Part shown: in pieces, positions 14,490-24,617 of the stretch | How positions within the stretch are numbered: the stretch's first letter is position 1 | Layout: each line of letters starts with the position of its first letter | DNA from: a candidate division LCP-89 bacterium B3_LCP | GTDB lineage: Bacteria > Electryoneota > B3-LCP | Assembly: GCA_005223185.1 (NCBI GenBank) | Contig: NJBN01000005.1 | Location: forward strand, 242,668-306,667 | DNA length: 64,000 nt | Direction of reading: 5' to 3' | Position numbers and translations under genes: made by a program | The notes under the pieces: generated by a model | The model's database searches: none | What the model saw: only the letters and a program-made list of their open reading frames with translations | What the model was told of the DNA's origin: nothing

Positions 14490-17400
14490 GCCCTTTGTTC
14501 TTTCTTACGGAAAAACTTAGCTAAAAAATCGCCGCTGAAAACCCGTAGTTCATCAAAATAGGCATAAGCGATGGGCACCATGAAGAGCGTCATGAAAGTT
14601 GCGGAAATCAAGCCGCCGATGATGGTCCTGCCCAGAGGAGCGTAAGGGATGCCTATCAAGGCAGCATTACCCATAGCCATAGGCAGCAGTCCACAGATAG
14701 TGGTTAGTGCCGTCATCAATATGGGTCGGAAGCGGCGTTGTCCGGCTTCTAAAATAGCGTCAATTCGTGAAAAGCCATCCTTGCGCAGGTGGTTTATCAG
14801 ATCGACTAATACTATGGCGTTATTCACAACAATTCCAATTAATATTATTAGCCCTATACCCGCCATAAGATCCATAGGCGTCCCGGTCAAGAACAGTATC
14901 CAGTACACACCGGTAAATGAGAATGGAATGGATATGATGACTGATAACGGCATTACAAATGATTCAAAGAGAACTCCCATCAATAGAAATACGAAGACAA
15001 TAGCCATGATGATCCCGAACTGCTGAGCCTGGTTGGATTCATCCATGTCCTGAAAACGGCGCCCTTTTTCGATGCTGTATCCTCGAGGAAGCTGCACATT
15101 TGCCATAATCGCATCCAACCTCTCAGAAAGCGTCTCCAGGTGATCTTCTGAGGTAAAAATCTTAATTTCCAAATTTGTCTGACCGTTATGCCTGCTGATT
15201 TCACCTAAACCTTTTGTTATTTTGAAATCGGCTGCAGAGGCAAGAGGTAAGGGAACACCTGATTGCGAATAGAAGGGAAGATTTTTCAGTTGTTCCAGCG
15301 TTTCCCGGTCTGATTTCGCCAGTTGGGTGCGCATGGGTATTTCACGATCAGGTGCCTGAAAATCTGCCAGATCATACCCGCGCAATGCGTAGGATATGGT
15401 ACCGGCAATATAAGACGGATTCAGATTATAGCGCTGCGCCAATTCACGGTTTAAGGTAACCTGTACCTCGTCAGAACCGTCATCCGTTTCAAGTTCCACA
15501 CCGGTGACGTTGGGTAGAGACTTGAAGTGCCGTTTGAAACCTTCAGCCAATTCGATTAAAGTTCTGGTATCGTCACCATAAACAGTCAATTCCACCACCG
15601 ATTCCGAAGAGGATTCCCGCCGCCAACTGGTGCGCATTTCGACGCCCGGAATCTTGGGCATTCTCTCCTTCATTTCGTCAATGACAGCCTGCCGGTCCAT
15701 AGGTCCCTGGGGCCATATACCCAATATTTCGCCGATGGACTTGGCAGCCACACGCCACCAGATCAGGTCTCTCGACGGATTCAGGTAAGCATGAACCGAA
15801 GCCCAGGTTCTCGAGTAGTGTGAATCTACCGCCCGCAAATCGTATTCTTTAGCTTTCTGAAATAGAAGTTCTTCAGCGGTTCGCACAATTTTTTCGGTTT
15901 TCTCCAAAGTATAATTTTCAGGGATGTCGAACCTCAGACGAAAATCGTTGATGTTCCCTTCGGCCATATCCGTTTTGGGCACCATTCCCGCTATTATGGT
16001 CTGGCTGAAGATGAATATCAGAAAACCTATCAACGCAGAATCAAACTTGTGATTCATCACCCACTGCAAAGCCCGTCGGTATTTGATGGACAGCTTCTCA
16101 ATAAGCTTTGAGCTTTCCATGGGGTGCGATGATTTGATCAGCACTTTTGTGGCTAAGGGTATTATTAGCAGAGCAATAACCAGAGAAGATAATATAGCCA
16201 CCACAACGGGCATGCCGATGCGTTGAATATAGAAAGTAAAACCGATGTCATCGTTCATGAACATGAGGGGGAGAAAGACGACCACTGTGGTCAAGGTAGC
16301 AGTCGTTACTGCCAGAGCCACTTCTCCGGCGCCTCTGATGGCGGCACGATCAGGGAGTTCTCCTTTCGTTCTGGCTAAGAAAATACTTTCGGTGATGACG
16401 ATAGCGTTGTCAACAACCAGACCGACACAAATCATCAGCCCCATCAATGTCATCAGATTAAGAGACCAGCCGTAGAAATAGAGGAAGATGATGGTGCCCA
16501 GAAGCGACAGTGGAATAGCCAGAATGACGATCATGGTCATGCGCCAGTGCCGCAGAAAGAAGAATAACACCCAGAAAGCGAAGAAGGCGCCCCATAATCC
16601 TGCAGTTCTCAGATTGCCGACAGCTTCTAAGATGTGATCACCCTGGTTGAAGAGGATCTCAAAAGCAGCGCCTTTGAGCCGGGGGTCGTTCTTTATCTTA
16701 TCATCAATGGTTTGAACAATTTCATTACATATTCCCACAGTGTTGGCGGTTGATTCTTTGAAGACGCCTATACTCACGGCGGGTTCGCGGTTTAAACGCC
16801 GGAACCAGCGGCGTTCTGGCACACTGTAAGAGACGTCTGCGACGTGGCCTAAAAGAATATTCGATCCCTTTACAGGAATTTTTGATATCTCTTCTATGGT
16901 CTTATAGCGTCCGATTGAACGAACGTAAAGCTTCTTTCCAGCATCCATCACCCAGCCGGAACTTAAGGCAAAATTATCTTCCTGCAGGTTATTGACAAGT
17001 TCATAGAGGTTGACATCGTGCGCCTGAGCGCGAGCGGCATCCAGTTCAATTTGAATTACCTTCTGGTAGGCGCCCCAGATCTCTACCTTAGCGATACCTT
17101 CCAACCGTTCCAACGGTTTTTGAACGCACTCCTCCATCAGATAATAGACGTCGTCCTGACTACTCTTTAGATTCACGGCAAAATAAACCACCGACTCATC
17201 ATCATCCGAAAACCGGTTGATGTAGTAGTAGCGTTGATCTTCAGGCATTTCCGCTCGAGCGCGCTCTAGACGGTCGTAAATCTGGTTATAGGCGACATCC
17301 ATGTCGGTATTTTTCTCGAACTCGAGCCAGAATCCGGCTCCGTTCGATCTTGAAAAGGAATAGATCTCTTCAAGGTGCCGTACAGTGCGAAACTGCTGTT

Positions 17401-17632
17401 CCATGGGTCTGGTGATCTGCTCTTCGACTTCCGAAGGGTTGGAAGTTCGGTAACTTACCCAAACCCACAAGAAGGGCGGGTCAAAACCAGCAGGAAAGAG
17501 CGAGATGGGGAGTTTGTGATAGGATATCGCTCCAACCATCAGCACTGCACAGAAGATCATCAGGATGCTGACCGGTCTGCGCACCGATAACCGCGGCAGG
17601 AAGGACTCACGATTTTGGGAGGGTTCTTTCAC
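14486..17632 (-). CDS. RND efflux transporter (AcrB/CzcA-type), second of a pair
   Basis: A 1048-residue inner-membrane proton-driven pump of the resistance-nodulation-division superfamily, full length. The N-terminal hydrophobic segment (about 20-40), two large periplasmic porter regions and two blocks of membrane helices are present. The helix-4 relay motif GLVVDNAIVITESI and the matching helix-10/11 segment GIVVNNAIVLVDLI are visible. The start overlaps the stop of the other RND gene by one base. Two adjacent RND genes behind one adaptor suggest a heteromeric pump such as MdtBC, or two pumps sharing an adaptor. No TolC-like channel is in the window. The substrate cannot be predicted. Confidence 0.9.
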   Translation of the reverse strand: MKEPSQNRESFLPRLSVRRPVSILMIFCAVLMVGAISYHKLPISLFPAGFDPPFLWVWVSYRTSNPSEVEEQITRPMEQQFRTVRHLEEIYSFSRSNGAGFWLEFEKNTDMDVAYNQIYDRLERARAEMPEDQRYYYINRFSDDDESVVYFAVNLKSSQDDVYYLMEECVQKPLERLEGIAKVEIWGAYQKVIQIELDAARAQAHDVNLYELVNNLQEDNFALSSGWVMDAGKKLYVRSIGRYKTIEEISKIPVKGSNILLGHVADVSYSVPERRWFRRLNREPAVSIGVFKESTANTVGICNEIVQTIDDKIKNDPRLKGAAFEILFNQGDHILEAVGNLRTAGLWGAFFAFWVLFFFLRHWRMTMIVILAIPLSLLGTIIFLYFYGWSLNLMTLMGLMICVGLVVDNAIVITESIFLARTKGELPDRAAIRGAGEVALAVTTATLTTVVVFLPLMFMNDDIGFTFYIQRIGMPVVVAILSSLVIALLIIPLATKVLIKSSHPMESSKLIEKLSIKYRRALQWVMNHKFDSALIGFLIFIFSQTIIAGMVPKTDMAEGNINDFRLRFDIPENYTLEKTEKIVRTAEELLFQKAKEYDLRAVDSHYSRTWASVHAYLNPSRDLIWWRVAAKSIGEILGIWPQGPMDRQAVIDEMKERMPKIPGVEMRTSWRRESSSESVVELTVYGDDTRTLIELAEGFKRHFKSLPNVTGVELETDDGSDEVQVTLNRELAQRYNLNPSYIAGTISYALRGYDLADFQAPDREIPMRTQLAKSDRETLEQLKNLPFYSQSGVPLPLASAADFKITKGLGEISRHNGQTNLEIKIFTSEDHLETLSERLDAIMANVQLPRGYSIEKGRRFQDMDESNQAQQFGIIMAIVFVFLLMGVLFESFVMPLSVIISIPFSFTGVYWILFLTGTPMDLMAGIGLIILIGIVVNNAIVLVDLINHLRKDGFSRIDAILEAGQRRFRPILMTALTTICGLLPMAMGNAALIGIPYAPLGRTIIGGLISATFMTLFMVPIAYAYFDELRVFSGDFLAKFFRKKEQRA

Positions 17633-20600
17633 TAAACCGAAACCTCCTGGGATTCATCCACTGGTTTTTCTCTGCTTACCAGAGCATACACTGTAGGGAT
17701 TACTATCAGCGTGAGAACTGTGGAACTGATCAGTCCGGCGATAACGGTCAGCGCCATGGGAGTGCGGATTTCGGCTCCTTCCCCCAATCCCAGAGACATG
17801 GGGATTAATGCCAATACTGTGGTGGTGGTGGTCATCAGAATGGGACGCATGCGCACTTTTCCGGCGGTGATTATCGCTTCCTTCATCTTAAGCCCTCGAC
17901 GCCGCAGTCGATTGATATAGTCAACTAAAACGATAGCATTATTCACCACGATACCGGTCAACATGATCATCCCTAAGTAAACGACTATAGAAAGCGATAT
18001 TCCCATAATCCAGAGTAACAGGATAACTCCTATCCCCGCTAAGGGAACGGTGAAGAGGATTATAAAGGGATGTAGCAGTGATTCAAATTGCGAAGCCATC
18101 ACGATGTAAACCAAGAATATAGCTAAGATCAGAGCGAAGGTAAGGCTGCCTAATGATTCTTCCATCTCTCGGTTTTGACCGGTAACAGCCAGATCGATAT
18201 TAGAGGGCAGAACTAACTTGGAGAGTTCCACTTTCAGATCGTCAACCACGCTGCCTAAATCTCTACCGGATACATTCGCCGATACTTTGGCTGCGCGTTG
18301 CTGGTCAACGCGCCATATTCGGGCGGGACCGCGATCTCTGATCACGTCAGCTACAGAGGCTAACTTGATGGGTTGCGATCCACCGGGATTGACCACCAAC
18401 CGCTGCAAATCTTCCACGTCAGAGCGATCCTGATCTTTAACCCGAACCCGTATGTCGATGCGCCGGTCTTTTTCCCTGAATTCAGTGGCAACTTCTCCCA
18501 ATACTTTATGACGCACCAGCCTGGCGATCTGCTGAACGTTCAATCCCAATGAAGCCACTCTTTCCCGGTTGTACACAACTTGAATTTCCGGGTTACCCAT
18601 AGCGAAGGTGGAATTAACGTCAACGACTCCGGGGATCTGGTGCATGATCCCTTCGATACTTTCGGACAGTTCTCCCAATTCTCTCAAATTGTAACCACGT
18701 ATTTCGACTTCGACTGGCGTACGGTAGCTGAACAGAGTGGGATGAGATATTTTGGTTTCCACTTCAGGAATCTGGCTCATATCCCTGCGAAGCCTGTTGA
18801 TGACTACCTCTTCTTTAGCTTGTAAATCACCACCGGGTCTTAATCTCACGGTTACCTTAGAAGTGTGTTCACCTTCTTCAGCGGTGCTGAAAGAGGTTCT
18901 TTCCACTCCGGCAGCCAGCGAAACACGGTCAACATCGGAGAGTTCCAGAGCGCTTCTTTCCAAAGGAAAGGATCTCTGTGCGGTAGTTTCAACTGAAGTG
19001 CCGACAGGGTAGGTCATATCAATGTTGAATTCACCCTGGCTCACTTCGGGAATGAGTTCCTTGCCCAATCTCGGTAAAAGTAAACCGAAGCAGAGCAGAA
19101 ACAGCAGGAGAGCTCCCCCCAATACTCTCCCGGGATTCTGCACGGACGTCTCCAGGATGCGCGGATAAACGTCTGCCAATTTCTGGTAGACGAAATCAAA
19201 CCCATTCAGCAGCGGCTTCATGATATGCTTTAAAGTCCACGCAAACAGCTTGCTTAAGATACGTCCTGCGAATACTGCTATTACGATTGTAATCATCAAC
19301 AACTTCTGGAAAATATTCAGCAATAGTTCGATTGTGCCTCTGAGCAGGATATAGATGAGCCCTGGTACTACCGCCAGTGGAACCTTCAGCAGCCGGATGA
19401 TCCACTTACCTCGTTTCCACCAGCGCCACAGACCGGAAAATCCTGCAATGAGGCGGGGCCAGAAGCTGAAGGATAGTAATTTCTTGCCTTTACCGGATTT
19501 CGCTTCAAGTTCAGAAACGCGCTGTTTTATAGCACTAATGTCCCTTGACGCCAGCATAGGGATAAAATAGAGGGCAACAACCAGGGAAGCCAGAAGCGAG
19601 AAGACCACCGTCAGAGCCATATCACCGAAGACCTGTCCGGCTACGCCTTCAACAAAGACAATGGGGAAGAATACCGCAATTGTGGTCAGGGTAGAAGCGA
19701 CCACCGCGCTGCCGACTTCACCGGTGCCCCGCACCGCAGCCTGTAAAATGGAATCACCTTCCTGCTTACATCGGAAGATTGATTCCAAAACGACGATAGA
19801 GTTATCCACCAGCATGCCGATGCCCAGCGCCAACCCACCTAATGACATAATATTCAGAGTTACGTTGGAGAGATGCATGGGGGCAAAAGTGGCAACCACC
19901 GAAATGGGAATGGCGGTGCCGATAATCAGAGTGGTAACTAAGTTGCGGAGAAAGAAATACAGCACCAGTATCGCCAGAATACCGCCAATCATGGCGGTAT
20001 TTCTCACTTCTCTGATGGAAGCTTCCACGAAGGTTGATTGATCGGACAGCAGTTCTATCTCCATTCCTGGCGGCAAAGCGGCAGCCATGAATTCGGGGGT
20101 ATAGCGAACCGGCGGGGCGCCACTATCTCGACGACCTTTCTTCTTTTTTTCACCTTTGTCAGTCTTCTTATCATCGGGCTTCTTTTCCGCTTTCTTCTCC
20201 TTAGCTTTTTTATGGGCTTCCCAGCGTTCTTGCTCCTGGAGAGTACCGAAAATCTCTTGGCGAACAGCCTGGGAAACCGCCACTAAATTAGCATCAGCTT
20301 CTTTAAATATGGCGATCTCAACGGATTCCTGTCCGTTTACACGGGTGATAACTTCGCGATCCTTGTAGGTTGGTTCCACAACGGCGAAGTCTTTCAGACG
20401 TATCGGCACGCTGCCCTGGTAGGTAACTACTAAGTCTGAAATCTCTTGAATGTTAGTGAATTCGTTTAAGGTGCGGACAACGTATTCGGTATCACCGTCT
20501 TTTAAGTTGCCACCGGCGATGTTGATATTTTCCTGGTATAACCGGGCATTGATCTGTTCTAAGGACAATCCCAGACTGACGAGTTGTTTTTCGGATACGT

Positions 20601-21180
20601 TAACGCGTATTTCCTCTTCATACCCGCCTTTTACCTTAACTGCCGCAACACCGGGAATTTTCTCCAGGGCGCGTTTGAGGTCTTCGTCTGCTAAATAACG
20701 CAGGTCAAATAAATCGGCTCCACCGTGTAAACCCAATCGCAGAATTGGGTCTAAAGTGGGGTCATATCTTAAAATCAAGGGACGATTGGCATCTTCAGGC
20801 AAGAAAACCTGATCTATCTTTTCACGCACTTCCTGTACCGCTTGATCCATATTGGTATCCCAGCGGTATTCGATGATGATATCGGAGAGATCGGATTGGG
20901 AGACCGAACTGATAGTGACCAGACCGTTTACCACGCCAAGCGCTTGTTCTAAGGGTCGCGAAATAGCTGTTTCAACTTCTTCGGGAGCGCTGCCGGGGTA
21001 TTCAGTGCGAACGGTGAGAGTGGGATAGGAGATTTCCGGCATCAAGTTCAAGGCTAACTGTTTGTATGATAAACTGCCAAAAACTACAATAGCCAGAAAG
21101 ATCATCAGCACGGCAACGGGTCGGCGTGTGGCTATTTCGAAGGCGTTTGAAAAGGTGCGTTTTTCGGGGGATGATTCCAT
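17632..21180 (-). CDS. RND efflux transporter with two insertions, first of a pair
   Basis: At 1182 residues it is about 130 longer than a usual AcrB-like pump. Core RND features are present: N-terminal helix, periplasmic porter domains, helix-4 motif GIGMLVDNSIVVLESI, and the equivalent GIVVNNAIVLVDYI in the second half. Two insertions account for the length. One is a Lys/Glu/Asp-rich stretch (about 325-365, KKAKEKKAEKKPDDKK) in the periplasmic region. The other, about 140 residues between helix blocks (about 545-680), contains extra hydrophobic segments such as VPLAVVPGLIYILLRG and LLMITIVIAVFAG. It follows the adaptor gene after 112 bp that contain a dispersed palindrome. Confidence 0.88.
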   Translation of the reverse strand: MESSPEKRTFSNAFEIATRRPVAVLMIFLAIVVFGSLSYKQLALNLMPEISYPTLTVRTEYPGSAPEEVETAISRPLEQALGVVNGLVTISSVSQSDLSDIIIEYRWDTNMDQAVQEVREKIDQVFLPEDANRPLILRYDPTLDPILRLGLHGGADLFDLRYLADEDLKRALEKIPGVAAVKVKGGYEEEIRVNVSEKQLVSLGLSLEQINARLYQENINIAGGNLKDGDTEYVVRTLNEFTNIQEISDLVVTYQGSVPIRLKDFAVVEPTYKDREVITRVNGQESVEIAIFKEADANLVAVSQAVRQEIFGTLQEQERWEAHKKAKEKKAEKKPDDKKTDKGEKKKKGRRDSGAPPVRYTPEFMAAALPPGMEIELLSDQSTFVEASIREVRNTAMIGGILAILVLYFFLRNLVTTLIIGTAIPISVVATFAPMHLSNVTLNIMSLGGLALGIGMLVDNSIVVLESIFRCKQEGDSILQAAVRGTGEVGSAVVASTLTTIAVFFPIVFVEGVAGQVFGDMALTVVFSLLASLVVALYFIPMLASRDISAIKQRVSELEAKSGKGKKLLSFSFWPRLIAGFSGLWRWWKRGKWIIRLLKVPLAVVPGLIYILLRGTIELLLNIFQKLLMITIVIAVFAGRILSKLFAWTLKHIMKPLLNGFDFVYQKLADVYPRILETSVQNPGRVLGGALLLFLLCFGLLLPRLGKELIPEVSQGEFNIDMTYPVGTSVETTAQRSFPLERSALELSDVDRVSLAAGVERTSFSTAEEGEHTSKVTVRLRPGGDLQAKEEVVINRLRRDMSQIPEVETKISHPTLFSYRTPVEVEIRGYNLRELGELSESIEGIMHQIPGVVDVNSTFAMGNPEIQVVYNRERVASLGLNVQQIARLVRHKVLGEVATEFREKDRRIDIRVRVKDQDRSDVEDLQRLVVNPGGSQPIKLASVADVIRDRGPARIWRVDQQRAAKVSANVSGRDLGSVVDDLKVELSKLVLPSNIDLAVTGQNREMEESLGSLTFALILAIFLVYIVMASQFESLLHPFIILFTVPLAGIGVILLLWIMGISLSIVVYLGMIMLTGIVVNNAIVLVDYINRLRRRGLKMKEAIITAGKVRMRPILMTTTTTVLALIPMSLGLGEGAEIRTPMALTVIAGLISSTVLTLIVIPTVYALVSREKPVDESQEVSV

Positions 21181-21292
21181 GGGGATTTTATTTAAAAGGT
21201 TAAGGTCATCCCGCCTAGGCGGGGTTTAATGGATGTATCTTGTCGGGGTCAGGGGCGACCCCGACTACGGGATAGAATATATTTTTATTATC

Positions 21293-22477
21293 TCATTCCT
21301 TTTCTTCTTCAGTACCTTCTTCTTCAGGTGGTGGATTCAGTGCTAAGGTGAGCAACGAATCGAGATTTACAATGTTAACGGCAGATGAGTCTTTTAGAGT
21401 TGTCTGTCCCACCACGACAACCTGGTCACCTTGATTCAGACCCTGCAACGCTTCGAATCTATTACCGTTGGAAAAGCCAATCTCAATCCTCTTCTTCAAA
21501 GCCAGGCTATCTACCACCACATATACCCATTTGAAATCATTCTCATAAATCAGAGCGTTCTTGGGTACTAACAGTGCTTCATCGTGGGTAGCGATGACCA
21601 CTTCAGCGCTAACGAACATGCCGGGACGCAACTTGTTGTGTGGGTCTTTTATGCCAATGGTTACTTTACAGGTTCCGGTAGCCGGATCAACTACAGGACT
21701 GATGCGTTTTATCCAGCCGGGAAATCGTTCGTTTAAGGCAATTTCCGAAGTTACGAAGGCTTTCTGTTGGGTTTTTAACTGCGATAAATCCCTTTCAGGA
21801 ACCCAGACGCGGCAGATCTTTTCCGCCGGGTCAGTAATAATGAATAGTTTGTTAGTAGTGTTCACAAGGTTACCGGTTTGAACCAGACGTTCAGAGACTA
21901 TCCCGGATATTGGCGACCTTATGGTGGTACGCTGCCGTGTGAGTTTAGCCTTATCACGCACAATTTCCGCCTGTTGTAAAGTGAACCGCGCATTTTCGAA
22001 CTCCTCATCCGATATCAGGCTTTGCGCGTGCATGTGCTCTAAACGCTTGAAGGTTACCTTCTGTTGTTCGTAATCGACTTCAGCCTGTTTTTCATTTAAG
22101 ATAATCTCATCATCTTCCAACTGTAATAACGGCTGTCCATCGTCAACCCACATGGCCTCTTCCACGAAAATCTTTTCTATGACACCACCCACCAGGGGAT
22201 AGACGTCCACCACGTTCTCCGTTTCGATTGTGGAAGAGAGCAGCATGTAATCGGCTATTGCGCCTTCTTCCACTTGCGCTACCTCAACGGGGATGAGGTC
22301 TAAGTAAACTTCGGAAGTATCTTCAACTGCCTGGCTGGTATCTTCAATAGCGGTGGAATCAGCTTCACTGTCTGCAGATGTCTGTTCTGCGTCGCCGCGT
22401 TTACCGCAGCCCCAGAACAACATCGTAGTTAAACAACACACAACAATGAATGCTAAAAAAGGTCTAAATGAAGTCAT
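21293..22477 (-). CDS. RND periplasmic adaptor (membrane fusion) lipoprotein
   Basis: The adaptor links the RND pump to an outer-membrane channel. From the ATG at 22477 (GGAG 7 bases upstream) it has 394 residues with a lipoprotein signal, Cys24 in LFWGC. An ATG 30 bases further upstream lacks a ribosome site and is rejected. After an acidic linker the biotinyl-lipoyl-like hairpin domain (VDVYPLVGGVIEKIFVEEAMWVDD region), a coiled-coil hairpin, the second lipoyl half (RTTIRSPISGIVSERLVQTG) and beta-barrel domains follow. The C-terminus is Glu-rich (PPEEEGTEEEKE). It is the first gene of the pump operon, followed by two RND genes. Confidence 0.9.
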   Translation of the reverse strand: MTSFRPFLAFIVVCCLTTMLFWGCGKRGDAEQTSADSEADSTAIEDTSQAVEDTSEVYLDLIPVEVAQVEEGAIADYMLLSSTIETENVVDVYPLVGGVIEKIFVEEAMWVDDGQPLLQLEDDEIILNEKQAEVDYEQQKVTFKRLEHMHAQSLISDEEFENARFTLQQAEIVRDKAKLTRQRTTIRSPISGIVSERLVQTGNLVNTTNKLFIITDPAEKICRVWVPERDLSQLKTQQKAFVTSEIALNERFPGWIKRISPVVDPATGTCKVTIGIKDPHNKLRPGMFVSAEVVIATHDEALLVPKNALIYENDFKWVYVVVDSLALKKRIEIGFSNGNRFEALQGLNQGDQVVVVGQTTLKDSSAVNIVNLDSLLTLALNPPPEEEGTEEEKE

Positions 22478-22538
22478 TATGTAACTCCGGTTAGAGAGGG
22501 GCGTCATTTTATATTGCAGGTTTACAAAGGCTTCAGGT

Positions 22539-23450
22539 TTATATCATTAAATCAGAGATGTATTGTTTCAAAACGCTACTCAATTGCTGCCTTCTGGGAA
22601 GGGGCTGATTCTTTATCCATAATTCAAGTTTGGTAAGATCCGGGCCGGGCAGATCAGCAATGTCTGTTTCTTCATTTAGTGATAAATTCAGAGCTTTCCA
22701 TATCTGGATAATTTCAGGCGGCGCTAAACCATATTCTGCGCTTATATCGTGGTTTATCAGCAATTCATCGGTAGGACCATCATACCCGAATTTACCGTTA
22801 ATCAGTATCAAGGTGCGGGGACATACTTCCAGGGTAAGATTCAAATCGTGGGTGATCAGAATAACGCCTTTAGCTGCTGCCTTCCTATCAAGGATCAGAT
22901 TCTTCACACGCAACCAATGGGCAAAATCCAGACCAAGAGTCGGTTCGTCCAGAATTATCCAGTCGGGGTCGATCACTAAAAGAGAAGCAATGGAAATCAG
23001 ACGCGCTTCTCCACCGGAAAGTCTCAGCGGGTTACGGTTTTTGATCTCACCTACATCAAGACCCAGATCAGTCAGGGTTCGCTCGACAGTCTCACGTATC
23101 TCTTCAGGGTCAACTCCCCACTGTTTCGACGCGAAGGCAACTTCATCGAAGACGGTGGCTTCGAATATCTGCGCTTCCGGGAATTGAAAGACCAAGCCGA
23201 CCCGCTTACGCAAGAGTCGCAATTCAGGAGGCGTCCAGCGCAGTCTCTGTCCATCTATCCATATATAACCCCGATCAGGTTTCAATAAACCATTCAGGTG
23301 TTGAGCAAGAGTGGACTTCCCCGAACCGGAGGCGCCAACTAAGGCTACACATTCACCGGATTTCAGGGAAAAACCGATATCATGCAGAACTTCACGGCTT
23401 TCGGTGAGATCGTCATAGCTGAAATGAACTTTTTCGAGGCGAATATCCAT
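22539..23450 (-). CDS. ABC transporter ATPase, ECF/CbiO-like
   Basis: A 303-residue ATP-binding subunit. Walker A GASGSGKST (about 38-46), Q-loop FQFPEAQIFEATVFDEVAF, signature LSGGEARLISIASLL, Walker B DWIILDEPTLGLD and the switch His in ILITHDLN are all visible. The FPExQ motif after the Q-loop is characteristic of energy-coupling-factor ATPases (EcfA/CbiO) that power vitamin or metal uptake. No EcfT or substrate-binding membrane subunit is adjacent; the gene is followed by the RND adaptor on the same strand after about 60 bp. The substrate is unknown. An ordinary ABC exporter ATPase is a less likely alternative. Confidence 0.85.
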   Translation of the reverse strand: MDIRLEKVHFSYDDLTESREVLHDIGFSLKSGECVALVGASGSGKSTLAQHLNGLLKPDRGYIWIDGQRLRWTPPELRLLRKRVGLVFQFPEAQIFEATVFDEVAFASKQWGVDPEEIRETVERTLTDLGLDVGEIKNRNPLRLSGGEARLISIASLLVIDPDWIILDEPTLGLDFAHWLRVKNLILDRKAAAKGVILITHDLNLTLEVCPRTLILINGKFGYDGPTDELLINHDISAEYGLAPPEIIQIWKALNLSLNEETDIADLPGPDLTKLELWIKNQPLPRRQQLSSVLKQYISDLMI

Positions 23451-24035
23451 AGCGTTTGCAATAAGATCTCTCTGTACCCCTTTTAAGCTTTTGGACTACT
23501 GATATGTTCCTGTCAGATTGCCATATAACACTATACCTACTAATATTAATGACGCTTTTTTTCAGCAGAGGGTTACATAAGATCGAAGGAATGTGTGAAA
23601 GAAGGCTCTATATTTTAATTCAAACGGGGGACGCATGAATGAATTCATACGCCCAAATTCTGGGTAAAGTCGCTGAAGCGACTGGTTTTGTGGTCAGAAA
23701 TTAGTGACACCATATGCACGGGTGAATCCCGCTTTGAAGTTTTCTACTGGATTCCCGCTTTCGCGGGAATGACAATCGTTAGGATTATTTTTAGATTTAT
23801 GCACTATAGAGGTAGGCGGCCCCGATTATAGACTAAACTAACAATGTCATTCCGGGAGGGCTTCAGCCCTACTCCGGAATCCAGTGGTGGAAGGTTGAAT
23901 ACAGGACGAGCTTTGCACTACCTATACAAGCGTCAGGTCACATCAGTCAGCTGACGGACAGGCTCCCCGCCTGAGCGGGAAACCAAGACCTGGGCAATAC
24001 CACAAGAAGGTTCACCGCAGGGGCGTCAATATCCC
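23451..24035. repeat. Repeat-rich spacer between divergent genes
   Basis: About 690 bases separate the minus-strand ABC ATPase from the plus-strand cNMP-binding gene, with no credible gene. Recognisable elements are an imperfect GGGACGCATGAAT/ATTCATACGCCC hairpin (about 23626-23654), GGATTCCCGCTTTCGCGGGAATGACA-type and CATTCCGGGAG...CTCCGGAATCC palindromes (about 23749-23775 and 23845-23883), and a GCGTCAGGTC element (about 23930-23991) that recurs at 57603-57649 and 59450-59510. Confidence 0.65.
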
Positions 24036-24064
24036 TTGACTTTAATGCGGAAATTGGCTATATT
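24036..24064 (+). promoter_or_regulatory. Promoter of the cNMP/DUF362/AmmeMemoRadiSam cluster
   Basis: TTGACT (24036-24041), 17 bases, TATATT (24059-24064). The predicted transcript has a leader of about 70 bases before the TTG start. Confidence 0.75.
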
Positions 24065-24143
24065 GTTGTTTCAGGTCATGATCAATCTAACATGGCATCT
24101 TTGGTTGAACGAGCAAACCCAAAGAAAATCACCGGAGTAAATT

Positions 24144-24608
24144 TTGAACACACAAAACCTTGAAGATATCGTCGGCCAGCTTGGGGATGTCCCCCTGTTT
24201 CAGGTTTTTTCCGCAGAGGAATTGAACCTGATACTTCCCTACTTCGAGATACGCACGTTCGAGGTGAGCACCACTCTTTTCGAAGAAGGAGACCGGGGTG
24301 ATTATGTCTGCATAGTCCTGGAAGGGACCATAGACATAAGAAAGGAAAGTCTTTCGGGCAACCAGAAGATTTCCGCCAAGTTTGGTCACGGGTCGATTAT
24401 GGGGGAAATGGCAATTATAGACCATTATCCCAGATCAACCACGGCAAAGGTAACGGCAAATTCACGGCTTCTGATCTTGAAGCGAGAGAATTTCGAGACG
24501 TTGATAGAAGAAGCGCCGCAACTGGCGGTGCGCTTTCTGCGTGAAATAGCGCGCATGCTATCACTGCGATTACGGCGCACCAGCGGAAGATTTTCGGATA
24601 TTTTCTAA
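24144..24608 (+). CDS. Cyclic nucleotide-binding (Crp-fold) protein without DNA-binding domain
   Basis: A 154-residue protein made of a single cNMP-binding beta-roll: VPLFQVFSAEELNLIL, LFEEGDRGDYVCIVLEG, FGEM-like SIMGEMAIIDHYPRSTTAKV (the phosphate-binding cassette with Arg and Ser/Thr), and a C-terminal helix REIARMLSLRLRRTS. No helix-turn-helix follows, so it is a stand-alone sensor rather than a transcription factor. The start is TTG with CGGAG 6 bases upstream. It leads a cluster with DUF362, AmmeMemoRadiSam radical SAM and Memo-AMMECR1 genes, and might respond to cAMP or c-di-GMP to modulate them. That link is inference from position only. Confidence 0.85.
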   Translation: MNTQNLEDIVGQLGDVPLFQVFSAEELNLILPYFEIRTFEVSTTLFEEGDRGDYVCIVLEGTIDIRKESLSGNQKISAKFGHGSIMGEMAIIDHYPRSTTAKVTANSRLLILKRENFETLIEEAPQLAVRFLREIARMLSLRLRRTSGRFSDIF

Positions 24609-24617
24609 ATTTATAAG

